Source of the DNA: Actinomortierella ambigua
Lineage: Eukaryota > Mortierellomycota > Mortierellomycetes > Mortierellales > Mortierellaceae
Direction of reading: 5' to 3'
DNA: 24,266 nt
Assembly: GCA_016098155.1 (NCBI GenBank)
Contig: JAAAJB010000541.1
Coordinates: 1 to 24,266, forward strand
Under the pieces are notes generated by a model. It worked only from the letters and a program-made list of their open reading frames with translations. It ran no database searches and was not told the DNA's origin. How positions within the stretch are numbered: the first letter of the stretch is position 1; each line of letters begins with the position of its first letter. Position numbers and translations under genes: made by a program. Shown here in pieces: positions 1 through 9,877 of this stretch.

Positions 1-21
1 AAAAAAAAAAAAAAAAAAAAA
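1..21. repeat. poly(A) run at window edge
   Basis: The window opens with a homopolymer of 21 A. It lies 17 bp beyond the stop codon of the acyl-CoA-binding gene, which reads on the other strand. For that gene the run is poly(T), so it is not a retroposed poly(A) tail of its transcript. It is a simple repeat and may mark a contig or low-complexity edge. Confidence 0.9.
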
Positions 22-37
22 CACCATCCAGCAACAC

Positions 38-759
38 TTACTCGTCTTCCAGCACCATGGTTGAAATGCCCGATGCAGTGCTGGGTTGATCCATGTCCGA
101 CTTGATGGGGACATAAGGCCGTGCCAAAAGCTCCTCAGCAGAGACCTCGTCCTTGTCAATGCCCAGATAGTCGTTGAGCTCATCCAGATCCTTGTCACCA
201 GTCGACTCGAAGGGCGTGTTGAGCAAGGCGTCCTCGAGCGAGGCCGAGGCATCAAACGTCCAGCCATAGTTGCCCCGTTCGACGCGATCGATGTAGGAGA
301 CCATGGCACGTGTCTGCAGATCAAAGCCACGTGCTTCATCACTTGCATCGTTGTTGATGATGGAGGAGGTCGCTGATGGCTGTTGATCAAGTTGCTTGGT
401 GAGTGTGTCGCCGGTCTGCTTCCAGGCCTTCCATTTGGCCGACTTTTCAAACTCGAGCAAGGACGGCCGTGGCGCTGTGCAAAGCCCTTCTGTCGCTAGC
501 TTGTAGTCTGCATAGAGCTAAGAAGCGGGATAATATGAACAGGAGAAGAAGGGGGGGGGAGGATGAGTTGTTCTTGTGTTTAATATACAATATTATTTTT
601 TTGGTGGCGATCAATCATGGGGCGAGGGGGAGTAGAGTGTTGGCAGGAAGGTCCTGATCATGGACGTACAGCAAGTTTGTCGTTGGTGGACAGCTTGAGG
701 GTCTTGTTTCCCGCCATATAGGCGGATGCACTTCTGAATCGTCCCTGCAAGATGGTCAT
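38..759 (-). CDS. acyl-CoA-binding domain protein (ACBP/ACBD family), two exons
   Basis: The model has two exons, 759-670 and 517-38, with an intron at 669-518 (donor GTACGT, acceptor TTAG). It encodes about 189 aa. The joined exons restore an ACB fold: helix 1 with RFRSASAYMAG, a KLSTNDKLA|LYADYKLATEG motif across the splice, then TAPRPSLLEFE, KSAKWKAWK, and the last helix TRAMVSYIDRVE. Known ACBPs bind long-chain acyl-CoA esters, usually in the cytosol, and the tyrosine/lysine in YK-ATEG and the KW-AW motif are family hallmarks. Unusually, about 28 residues (roughly 70-97, Gln/Ser/Asn/Asp-rich) are inserted between the third and fourth helices, and an acidic tail of about 70 residues follows the domain. 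No membrane segment or ankyrin repeat is visible. The ATG at 759 is the first in frame after an upstream stop. It is transcribed divergently from the VFA1-like gene. The family call is firm; the exact substrate is unknown. Confidence 0.87.
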
Positions 760-1047
760 TGTGTAATGGAGAAGCGAGAGAATGTGCTTGATGGGAACGA
801 GTGATTTGTGGTGTTGTGGTACACATGTAGTATACTTTTGCTCACTTTATATATTATTTGTGTGGGGTTTCGTCAGAGTCACGCTCTCCGAAGAGGTTGC
901 CAGAGAGAGAGAGAGAGTTCTCATGGGAGTCATGACACAGCAGCAGCAGCAGCAGCAGCAGCACTCTTAATTCCATTGTTTCTCCTCCCCCATTCCCCAT
1001 TCTCACAAGCCTACCTCTACTGCCACTACCCCCTCCTGCCTCGGCCC
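760..1047. promoter_or_regulatory. shared divergent promoter region
   Basis: These 288 bp separate the start codons of the acyl-CoA-binding gene (minus) and the VFA1-like gene (plus), so both promoters and 5' leaders must lie here unless transcripts start inside a neighbour. It contains a (GA)n tract near 903-917 and a (CAG)8 tract at 938-961. A TATATATT-like AT-rich block lies near 848-857. No specific factor site can be assigned from sequence alone. Confidence 0.55.
938..961 (+). repeat. (CAG)8 microsatellite
   Basis: There are eight perfect CAG units just after a GA tract and 86 bp before the VFA1-like start codon. In the chosen gene model it is non-coding, in the leader or promoter. Upstream in-frame codons could read it as poly-Ala, but no supported start codon includes it. 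Confidence 0.9.
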
Positions 1048-2040
1048 ATGTCTTCGCCTTCGTCGCCGCCCTCTTCCCCTGGAGCAGCAGCTGCCGCCCA
1101 ACAACCGCTGGTCAACAGATACACCGACAAGACGGCCACGCAAGAGCGCCCTTGGTAACTTTTTTTTACTCTCTTGCAAGTGCATACCGCAAGAGCAATC
1201 GATCCATTCCGTCCCCTCTGCCGCAACGCAACGCAACGCAACGGCTCTCACCATTGCTTGGACAACACACCACAACGTGGCTGCTGCTAGCAACTCCCAC
1301 GTTGGGGCCGTTGCTCCCCTTCCCCTCCCTCCACTTGGTGAGAGGCCCCTTTTTTCTCCACACTGAAAAGCTGTTTCCCACAGGCAAACAGGCTGTTGTT
1401 TTCCTTTTCACTATCACATCACTTACTCCGCAACTGACAACCACCTTTCGTCTATTGCTACCCTCAATTGCTCTCTTCTTTCTCTCTTTCTTTTTTCCAA
1501 CCACAACATAGCTTCATCTGCTTGCGACCAACGACAAAGGTCCTGGCATCCCAACAGGGCGGCGACTGGTTCTACGCCTGTCCATCTCACCTACAGGACA
1601 CCGGCTTCGCCAAGGGCGAGGGCATCCCGACCGTCCCGACCGTCGAGGCCCTGGCTGCCGTAGCGGCTGCCCGGAAAAAGAAGGCAGGTCTCGATGCTGC
1701 CAAAAAGAAGGCTGATGAAGCAAAGGACAGCAGTAACTCCCCGCAACAACAGCAAAAGTCCCATGCTGCCAAGCTGGGCTCGGCCGTCCTCTCCGGCCTA
1801 GGCCATGTTGCGACCAAGACAGCGGCCTCCGTCACATCCTTCTACACCGACGAGGATGCCATCGAGCGGAAAAAGTTGCAGGACGAGGTCGACCGCCTGG
1901 AGAGGGAGGCCAGGATGAAGCCCGCATTTTGGGTTCTACATCGCGACATCTTTTATCTGAGGCAGGCCGAGGTTAAGAAGCGCACTGCGAAAAAGGCCTT
2001 GAATGGCATTAGTTTCCCTAGAGTGCCAAACGGTCTCTGA
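1048..2040 (+). CDS. VFA1: VPS4-associated protein 1 (Vfa1-like), two exons
   Basis: The exons are 1048-1154 and 1512-2040, with an intron at 1155-1511 (donor GTAACT, acceptor CATAG). The product is about 211 aa. The splice completes a cysteine codon and restores the start of the family domain: C36-FI-C39 followed by RPTTKVL, then WFYACPSHL with C59 and H62, probably a CxxC/CxxH zinc site. The middle is Ala/Lys-rich and low in complexity. The C-terminal part (IERKKLQDEVDRLERE) is a predicted coiled coil. In yeast, Vfa1 binds and stimulates the ESCRT-III-disassembling ATPase Vps4 at endosomes; that role is family knowledge and is not shown here. The ATG at 1048 gives a 36-residue Ser/Pro/Ala-rich leader before the domain. 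The gene converges on the RCHY1-like gene, with 198 bp between the stop codons. Confidence 0.87.
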
Positions 2041-2078
2041 TAGGTGCTCGAGAATGATGGTAATAAGAGTAAATCCCT

Positions 2079-2084
2079 AATAAA
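2079..2084 (+). terminator. candidate AATAAA polyadenylation signal of the VFA1-like gene
   Basis: A canonical AATAAA hexamer lies 39 nt after the TGA stop, inside the 198-bp convergent gap. Position and match fit a 3'-end signal. No transcript evidence is available. Confidence 0.5.
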
Positions 2085-2238
2085 GAAGCGGTCGACTATG
2101 TATTCGAGCCCTTCACCTACTCAGACGAAAACTCTCCCTTCAGAGTTCTTCCATCGCCTCAATGGTCCTGGATGTGGAACCCATGATATGAAAAAAAAAA
2201 GTTGGAGCCTGTATTTTGTCCTAGCTTCTACTGTTTCT

Positions 2239-5038
2239 TCAAGGGCGGAAGGTATTGGATGGTCGACGACCAGTCAGACTCTCGCTTCCACCGTCGTTGT
2301 TCGTCTCCATAGAGCCAGGCGATCTAGATCGACGCATACCTGGTAAAAGTCTGACAGTTGATGACGAACCACCACCAGCTGCCGAGGATGAGGCTTGCGA
2401 GATGGATGGGGCCGCCGCGGCCGACGACCCAACAACCCCCCTCACGGGTACGACGACGGATGCCGGTCCTGCACTATTTCCGCCGACATCCACATTCTCG
2501 ACGCCATTCCCGCTCTCGCCTCCGATGCCGCGCTGTGAGTTGTTCTGTTGAGATGATCCTGACCCAGACGACGCTCCCTCGCCGGCATTCTCCAAAACGA
2601 CTTTATCTTGTCCATTGGCGACCCGTTGGAAGGTTTGCAACACCTTGGTGTTATAACCCTTGCACTGTCCACACTTGTGGTACAGGAAATGGAACGCCGT
2701 TTCCGTCTTGACCTCACAGTCGTTGCACAACACAATCGAATAGTACGATGCATACTCTGCTGGCATCGGCTGCTGCTCCATCAGCTGGTCGACCTTTGCA
2801 TAGTATTCGCTCATGTCTGCCAGCGCCTTCCAGCACGTCGGACATTGGTACGATGTCCTGATGTAGGCATCATGGCACTTGGAGTGAATGCAGTGTCCGC
2901 AGGGCTAAGAAAAAAAAAAGAAAACATCATATGAGAATCTCAGTATTGGTGACATGCACCCCTCCCTCCCCTCCTTTTCGCACCGCTCCTACTGTTGTTG
3001 TGGTTCTTTGTTCTTGTTCTTTACCTCCATTCACTCTCAATTCACCCCTCCCCCCCCCCTCATATTAAAGTTGTCCCCCCCCCTTCCCCCTTTTTTTTCT
3101 TACCATGAAAATAACCGTCGAAGTACTGGTAAACATGTACTCGCCACAGATCGGACAGTCGCACTCCAGATTGCGCTCGATACACTTGTGGTTGTTCTGC
3201 AGGGCGATCGCCATGCACACATTGCACTTCTTGCAATGAAAGTAGTCTTGGCCCAGCCCCCGTCCTATCCTGCAAATGCCACAATCGTCGCAGTGGTAAA
3301 TGTTCTTTTTGGAGTCGTCGTCCCAAAGCTTGCATACGTTGCAGTAATACCGTGCCATCTGCTTGTTGCAATCCTTGCAATTCTGTGCCGCCGGTTGTGT
3401 CGACTTGCAATGCATGCACAGCATGTACTTGGTATCCGTCCTAAGAGGGTGCAAGATTGGGAGGACAAGGGATCAAAAAAAAAACTATGGTTAGTGTACA
3501 ATTTCTCTTTTTCCCAGCCGGGAATGGAGGGAGACTGAGTGAGGGCATAGTATCCAGGGTAGTTTTTGTTCTGATTTCCATTTTTCCGTAGTCATACCTG
3601 ACAATAGCGTGATCGCAAACATCGTCGTGGCAAAAGCGACAGTTGAACCATTTTCCACAGCAGTTGGCCTTCAGCTTGCACCCGCGACTATAGTGCTTGC
3701 ATCCCATGATCTTCTCCTCTTCATTCTAAAACAATACCAAGCAATGGTACAAAAAAAGTTGGTAAGCAAGATGTCTCCTCTCCTCCTCCTCCTTTCCTCT
3801 TTGCCCCTGCGTATCGACAATGGTGAGGTGAACATGGAATGAGTCGTTACATAGTAGGTAGTCTTGAGATCGGCCGCAGAGGCAGTCGACGAGCCATCGT
3901 TTGTCTCGTCATCCTTTCCGGTATCCTGTTTCTTAGACTCTTGCCATTTTGAAGACATCAGCCGCTATTGTTTTGAATGGTTCCATTGATGTAATGCACA
4001 AAACAAAATTAGAGAAAAGGAAAGTACAAACGCTAGTTTTTTTTTGTGTCTCCTCAGCAATATGTAGCCCCAATCCAACGATGTCATCTCGCTCACTCTC
4101 TCCCTCTATCTCTGCATCTCTCATTGCTTTCATTCTCTTACCTGGATCATGGCCGCTTTCTCTGCAAAGCTGATTGTCGGATCTCGTTGAATATCCATAA
4201 TCTTGCGTCGCAGTTCACTCTGGGCCTTTTCGTCAATGATCGGAACAGTGACTGGCCGTGTCGCTGATGTTGATGTTGATCCGGCTGTTGATCCTGTTGT
4301 TGTTGTTGACGATCTTACTGCTTCTGTGGATGATGATGCTCCCTGACGATCAACCAAACTGCCTGTTTGAGATCCTGCCACCGTCGCCGTTGCTGCAGCA
4401 GAGGAAGAGGAAGGGGAAGAAGAGATCGCTGCCAAAGACGACGACCCTTGTAACGATGATCCTTGGGCTACCACAGTCGACCGCCCACGCGCCGCCGCGG
4501 TCGTATTGCTATTGATCACACGAGGGGTGGTCATCCGGACATGCTGTCGCTGCAAGCGCCGGGCCAAGGGGGAAGACGACCGCGCGATCGCGGCTGCTGT
4601 GGCGGCACTATCTGGGTGGCGAGGATCCGACCGTGTCAACGATGCTGCACGACGGAGACCTGTCTGCTCGTCGACGACCAAGACGAGCTCTTCCGTGTCA
4701 TGATCGACCTCGTCATCATCATCGTCGTCCTCGCCGTCGTCGTCGCTGTGGCCTTCGATGGCGTCCTGCATATCGACAGGGTTGGATGGATCGTCGTCGT
4801 CGTCGTCATCGTCATCGTCGTTATCGGTGTCTTCTTCAAAGACCTCGCCTTCGTCTGTCTCAAACGTCTCGTTTTCATCGTCGTCGTCTTCGTCATCGTC
4901 GTCATTATGGGCATGTTGGTGAGAATGACAGGAATGTTCGTCCGAATTCTGCAATGTGCTCTGTGCTGTGTCATTCGATCGACCAGAGGCATCGGTCGAT
5001 GCCGACTGATCGGGGTGTCGCTGAGGCGTGTCTGACAT
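2239..5038 (-). CDS. RCHY1: CHY/CTCHY/RING zinc-finger E3 ubiquitin ligase (Pirh2/RCHY1-like), five exons
   Basis: The exons are 5038-4142, 3964-3851, 3725-3598, 3440-3104 and 2904-2239. They join with consistent phases into 713 aa. Domains in order: an acidic, Ser-rich, probably disordered N-terminus (1-330); a CHY zinc finger starting at MGCKHYSRGCKLKA (about 344-380); a CTCHY zinc finger (about 381-470) with many CxxC pairs; a RING-H2 (C475-PI-C478, then PCGHCIH, C502, C513-PT-C516); a zinc ribbon (C552, C555, C570, C573); and a disordered Gly/Ser tail. This family transfers ubiquitin from an E2 to substrates, p53 being the best-known animal target. All zinc ligands are present, so it should be active. 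Compared with animal Pirh2 (about 260 aa), the extra length lies in both termini. The N-terminus has long Asp runs encoded by GAY repeats. It converges with VFA1. The family call is very firm; the substrate is unknown. Confidence 0.94.
4690..4910 (-). repeat. GAY/GTC trinucleotide-rich tract coding poly-Asp
   Basis: On the plus strand this stretch is dominated by cgtcgtcatc-type triplets; read on the minus strand as coding DNA it gives runs of Asp and Glu, the longest being about ten Asp. It lies within exon 1 of the RCHY1-like gene. The repeat keeps all frames open, which explains several long antisense frames over the same span. Confidence 0.85.
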
Positions 5039-6409
5039 TGGGGGAGAATAGGTGAGGAAAATAAAAATGAAGGAAAGAATAAAAAAAGAGGGGAGTCAAA
5101 TGGTTGAACACAAACGGAATAAAAGGGGAGTTGCACAGTCCCCCTAAAACAAGCTGCCTGTGACCTCAACTTGCTGAGACAACGGATACAATTGCTGGTT
5201 GGTAAGCATTTCTTTGTGCAAGGACCAAGCCAGACGCCACTTTGCAATGATGTGTGCTTGATTGGTATGCGCAAAAGTCTCGGATAGAGTCAGCTCATGT
5301 GCCTATATTTCAGCGGCTGGTCTTCAAGGATAAAAAAAAAAAAAAAAAAAACCGCCACAGACATGGCATTCCAGCAATTTCAAAAGTTTACAAAAGAGGA
5401 AGAGCGATGTATCCTTGCCTCGGAGCACTGTCCGTGATCAAGACCATGGATATGAGAAGGTCTCTTTTCACAGAAGCTGCTGCTGCAGAACCCCAGGATG
5501 GTAGGAGGGGAGACTGTACTATTCTGATGCCTCTTTTGCCTGTTGTAATACCATACACAATAGGCCATCTAAGCGCTGCAAGATACGCACGCAGATGAAG
5601 CTTATTGCGAGGTGTAAGGCAATTCAGACCTGTATGGTGCCAAGCACAGCATTTACAAAGAAAAAAATGTTGGAATTGGTGACAAGCACAATAGCACCGC
5701 ATGATCGACTTGGCTGGATGATGTCGATGAAGCAGATATATATGGCAATGGTCTTTTCCGCACACCGTTAAGCTTTTTCCAAGGACAAAATAGATGTTGG
5801 AGATATGCAGGCACTGTTTCAATAAGGAACGGTGCTCTGTTCGCCCTAGTGGAGAATTGGTGTACGCTGCGATAATTGTCCGGTACACCGCATTATTGTT
5901 TCTTCCCCCACTCCCGCGCCTCTACTCTTGTCCATGCCCTTTCTTCCCCTTTTTTTTCCATTTCCTCCGCACCTTTCCCCTTTCAGCTCCTCCATACCTT
6001 TTTCTCCGCACCTCCTCTCCACTTTTTCTCTTTTAAACTTCTAAAGCAACGAGCACATGTACATGGATGTCGATACACCCCATCACCAGCAGGGACATAT
6101 TTGTACCTATTCGTAGGCACCAAATAAGGTGGACTATGTAGAAAGTGCTCGGAGGTGGGGAGGGGGTTGCCTAGAATTTCTGGATGAGCTTTCCCCTACC
6201 TTAGTTCTCTGCGAGTTGGTCACGGGCAAGAAGCAACCCCTGAGAACACCACAGCCCGCCATCTAACAATACAAGACACCATCAATGGGAATCCGGTGAG
6301 CGACCTTTATCGCTATCAAAGAACTTGAGGATGTATCAAAGAGTTTTCCTGCGCAAAACCACAGATGAAGCCGGCCTACACCCATATATTTCCTCAAAAG
6401 CCAGGACTG
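5039..6409. other. gene-poor interval upstream of the RCHY1-like gene
   Basis: It should contain the RCHY1-like promoter and leader. A run of 20 A lies at 5332-5351. A 58-codon plus-strand frame at 5595-5771 and an overlapping antisense 166-aa frame at 5388-5888 are open, but neither has a recognisable domain or repeats, and they overlap each other. The pyrimidine-rich stretch 5894-6040 is simple sequence. I see no supportable gene. Confidence 0.6.
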
Positions 6410-6960
6410 TTTAGCTTGTGAATGAAAGTGTGCGTAGTGCCAGCACCTCAATGATGTTAGTAGACGCCACCGCCCTCTGTAAACCATCCATGCTACCATG
6501 CCAGTGGAGCATACAGATATGGATCTGGCCCAGTTACCAACGAGCAGTCGAGGCAACAGATTATGCGTTGGTTGTCGTCGACATCTGTACTCGTTTTAGT
6601 TTCCTACGACCTTGAGCGGACAAGCCTGCGGCCGCCGTATTCCAACAGCGTTTCCTTCTGTGCTGTGACATCAGCCTTACTTTGATTTATCACAGAGGGC
6701 TACAGAGTTTGTCAAAAGCCTCATTATATAGGGAGGACAGTCGAAGACGAGAGAATCGTTGACTCAATATCCGACGCCCACACCAGAGTCGACGTTATTT
6801 GGGATATGGGTTGATTGGTTCAACAGTACTCAGTGGAAATGTATTTGAAGGCCAGTGGAAGAGTCGCAAATTAAGAAATGCTGTCAGCTGCGTATTCAAT
6901 GTCATCATCAGAAACAGAGAACCTAACCCACTGCGAATATTGGCTCCACCACGCTAGAGA
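6410..6960 (+). pseudogene. decayed Ty3-type LTR-retrotransposon integrase fragment
   Basis: Read across frame changes, this stretch keeps the order of a retroelement integrase core. A CxxC remnant lies near 6415. Then comes TDMDLAQLPTSSRGN (about 6511-6557), where the second D matches the first catalytic Asp. After a shift comes YALVVVDICTRFSFLRP (about 6562-6613), then an in-frame stop. Next is DKPAAAVFQQRFLLCCDI, and after another shift EFVKSLII ending in a stop near 6730. The element family normally has DxxGxLP, a VVVD-xxT-F strand, SDNG-EF and a PYHPRANG-like box. Here the SDNG and final Glu boxes are not intact. No LTRs, reverse transcriptase or gag were recognised nearby. It cannot make a functional integrase; it is an old relic. 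Confidence is moderate because the match is by motif order only. Confidence 0.6.
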
Positions 6961-8147
6961 TGCAAGGAGCTGGCAGAGCTTCGCGATGGTAGACGGTGTC
7001 GAGCACTATTCCTGACAGGAATTCCTCAAGACAAGAGGTCTAGCCCAAGGCGATGAACCATGTGTTTCGATCCCGGAGGAAGCCAAGTTCTACAAGCGTC
7101 CGCGCCAGCTCTGGCGGACTTTTTTTCCATCCATCTTGGCCTGCAACTCTCTCAGCGACTCGCGCTAATTGTGGGAGCAATTAAAAAGGAAAGACCTCAC
7201 TGAGGATTCCGTTAATCAGATAGTGTATACTTGCAATATTACACATTGGAACATGACACACATGGGATCGCAATTTGTGCGCCAATCGTGCTCTGCTAGA
7301 AATCAACAACGTGGGTTTATGTCACTGAAGGCCACAAAGAAAATCCCAAGAAGCCGTTGCAGCCCTCAATGGAGGATAAAAACACGCTCTTAAGGAAGTC
7401 AGGACAATAATCGTCAATACTGCTCCAACTTACACGTTTATGTCGGTGGTTAATGCCTATCTGTCTGTGCTTGCGTAGAGCGAAATTTCGTACACAAATT
7501 TTTAAGGAGACAAAAAAAATAGGCCGGCGGGCTACTGCTCCAGTCTAGACATGAAAGTTTTTCTGGTCCCTACTGTACTTCTTTTTGCCCATTCTTGCCA
7601 GCAGCATGTCTACGTTTTCAGTATCAAGAGAAGAAGACTAGCTATTTTTTTCGGCACTTCACTCATTTCTCATAGACTCCTTTGACTGGTGGGGTTTTTT
7701 TTTCCTATCTGCTCTTCATCCCACCACTTGTCTCCTTGGGCACCCCCTCTCCCCTTTTTGTCTCCTTGTCGCCTTTTTTTTTGTCTCCTTAGTCGCCTAA
7801 TATTTGTTACCCTCACCCGTCATTCGATAGTGTGCCCCTTGATCTTTTTACAAACACACCCTCTCCCCAAAGCTGTCGCATTGTATGCATCAAAAAGGTC
7901 AAGAATTGGGCCAGACCACCACTCACCATATTGCTCGCAACACTAAATAAATACCCACCCACAACAGCGTCTCCAATTACAACCTAGCCCTCTCTGAACG
8001 CCCTCGTCCTACCACACATTAAATCACCGACTCCATCTTTCCAGGTACAGCAGCTTCTCTGCGACGCTCTTGGCACTCTGTTGCATATTTGAGAGATCTC
8101 TTTTCTGCTGACCGACAACTAACAGACGTCGCATGCCCCCAGTCATC

Positions 8148-8150
<3 letters not shown>
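6961..8150. other. non-coding / decayed interval before the lysozyme gene
   Basis: No intact gene is visible. A short frame at 7169-7393 (no ATG at its start) may be further retroelement debris following the integrase relic, but has no recognisable motif. From about 7540 the sequence becomes pyrimidine-rich, as in the leaders and promoters of many fungal genes, and probably contains the promoter of the GH25 gene. Confidence 0.5.

Positions 8151-8186
<36 letters not shown>
8151..8186 (+). repeat. (TC)18 microsatellite just upstream of the GH25 start
   Basis: There are eighteen perfect TC units ending 8 bp before the ATG of the GH25 gene. CT-rich tracts are common near fungal transcription start sites, so this may form part of the core promoter or the 5' leader. 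Its length is likely to vary between strains. Confidence 0.9.
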
Positions 8187-8190
<4 letters not shown>

Positions 8191-8194
8191 CGAT

Positions 8195-8857
8195 ATGATG
8201 AAAAGGACAGTCTTTTTTCTTTTGTGCGCTGCTGCTACATGCTCCGCGGCGCCTAAAGGCATTGATGTATCACACTGGCAAGGCCCGATAAACTGGGCCG
8301 GTGTTAAGGCGGGAGGCATTGAATTCGTTTACATCAAGGCTACTGAGAGCACTACATATATAGATCAGAACTTCAACCAGAACTACGTAGGCGCCACAAA
8401 CGCGGGTCTGATTCGCGGAGCCTACCACTTTGCTCGACCGAGTGAGAGTAGCGGTAGGACGCAGGCGTTATGGTTCCTGGGTCATGGAGGTGGATGGTCA
8501 CGCGACGGTATAACGCTTCCAGGTGCGCTTGACTTGGAGGCAGGGTGCAGTGGTTTAAGCCAAGCCGCAATGGTGTCGTGGATCAAAGACTTTTCCGAAA
8601 CCTACAAAGGCAAAACCCAACGCTATCCTGTCATCTACACAACGACTAGCTGGTGGAAGTCATGCACCGGAAACAGCGCAACCTTTGGTGCAAATCCATT
8701 GTGGATCGCCAGGTGGGCATCTGCTGCGGGTGAGCTTCCTGCAGGATGGGGCACCTATACGTTCTGGCAATATGCTGACAGAGGCCCTGCACCCGGCGAT
8801 CAAGATTCTTTCAATGGAGATTCTGCAGCTCTTAAACGATTTGCTACTGAGGCTTAG
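8195..8857 (+). CDS. secreted GH25 lysozyme (N,O-diacetylmuramidase, Chalaropsis type)
   Basis: This is a single uninterrupted frame of 220 aa. Residues 1-18 or so form a signal peptide (basic MMKR, hydrophobic core, small residues ending CSAA). The mature protein starts near PKGIDVSHWQG, the hallmark of GH25. D24 matches the N-terminal catalytic Asp, and D113-L-E115 in GALDLEAG carries the paired acid residues. A C-terminal DQDSFNGD (202-209) supplies the last conserved Asp before the end of the barrel. GIRGAYHFARP-like and YTTTSWW motifs also fit. The family cleaves the beta-1,4 bond between muramic acid and GlcNAc in bacterial peptidoglycan. A secreted enzyme in a fungus would act on outside bacteria or on endohyphal ones; that use is inference. 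All catalytic acids are present and length is typical, so it should be active. No intron is seen, unlike every conserved neighbour. The second ATG (codon 2) could equally be the start. Confidence 0.95.
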   Translation: MMKRTVFFLLCAAATCSAAPKGIDVSHWQGPINWAGVKAGGIEFVYIKATESTTYIDQNFNQNYVGATNAGLIRGAYHFARPSESSGRTQALWFLGHGGGWSRDGITLPGALDLEAGCSGLSQAAMVSWIKDFSETYKGKTQRYPVIYTTTSWWKSCTGNSATFGANPLWIARWASAAGELPAGWGTYTFWQYADRGPAPGDQDSFNGDSAALKRFATEA

Positions 8858-9877
8858 TCTCCCCCCGATCACCACCACCCTTTGACAATAATATGCACTC
8901 GTCTCCCATATCTTTTTTTCGATAGCCCTTCAACTCAGCCCTTCTGGCATCTTCAGAAGCCAGTGGAGTGATTATATGAATAAAACACACTCTCTTCTTG
9001 CCTGCATCCTCGTAAGGATGAGAGTCTTGATCTTGATCCCTCTTACGCAGGATCTTCAGTGACCACTGGTGCAAATATTTCCAATTGCCTGTTAAGCCGA
9101 CTTTTTTTGCAAATGAACCCTGTTAGGTGTCAATGATCATCGTCCACAAATAACATACTTATCACATTAGGAATACGATAAATACCCCGACTGGAGGTTA
9201 CATGAACCCCTCCCCCGGCCAGCTCCCAGCTTACATCTTCTTCCTGTCCATTCGTTAGAAACTGCCTAGTATCTCGCGTACCATCCACACACGTCGCATC
9301 TCCTCACTCTACTTTTTCTCTCTTCTTCTAGTAGAGTAAGATGGTCGGAGTTAGTAGTTGGAAATCTCGCAGATTTACCAGCAAACACGGATGTCGCGTC
9401 GATGTCATCAACGCGCATCGTTCGCCTTGGACGTGGATCATATGATGGGCAGAACCACAATGGGGGGGAGGGTTTGTGTCATTTGGTATCGGGCTCATAC
9501 TAAGGACAGGCATTCATCAACAAGCTCTGCCCCTCCCCCTCCCCCCAGCAGCGGTGCAACCAATGTCTCCAGGGCGTGTCTGCGGCTACAGTCAGCGTGA
9601 GATCCTCTGGCTTACGCCCCTCAGCACACAAGCTACTGCGTTACCGTCTGAGAGGCGCCCTCGGGAGTCTCTTCCACTTCATCTCCCCCTCCAGCAGAGC
9701 CCTTATTATACCCCTGGGGTAGAGGTGGGCAAGTGGCGAGAACGAACCTTACGAGCTTTTTTTTTCTGGGCAGATGACTGGAATCTGGATAATCTTGGTT
9801 CTTCCCTCCCACCCCCACCCCCATTATTCGACATCGGATTCGAGATGTGTGTATCTCTTCGCTACTACAAAAAGGGG
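8858..9877. other. GH25 3' region and gene-free interval
   Basis: A candidate AATAAA polyadenylation signal lies at 8979-8984, 122 nt past the GH25 stop. The rest shows no recognisable gene. Part of a 276-codon plus frame (9476-10306) crosses this stretch and runs into the duplicated segment, but it lacks family motifs, is G/C-homopolymer-rich and is not conserved as a frame in the other copy, so it is not called. Confidence 0.55.

Noticed and set aside
1..21. Poly(A) run as the tail of a retroposed transcript
   Set aside because: No gene on the plus strand leads into it within the window, and for the adjacent gene it is poly(T).
4463..5035. Plus-strand frames of 140-190 codons opposite the RCHY1-like exon 1
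   Set aside because: They are kept open by GTC/GTCATC triplets complementary to Asp codons. The Val/Ile and Arg-rich products are low complexity; the minus strand carries the real, spliced domain protein.
5388..5888. 166-codon minus frame upstream of the RCHY1-like gene
   Set aside because: It shows no domain, signal peptide or splice context, and it overlaps an equally open plus frame at 5595-5771.
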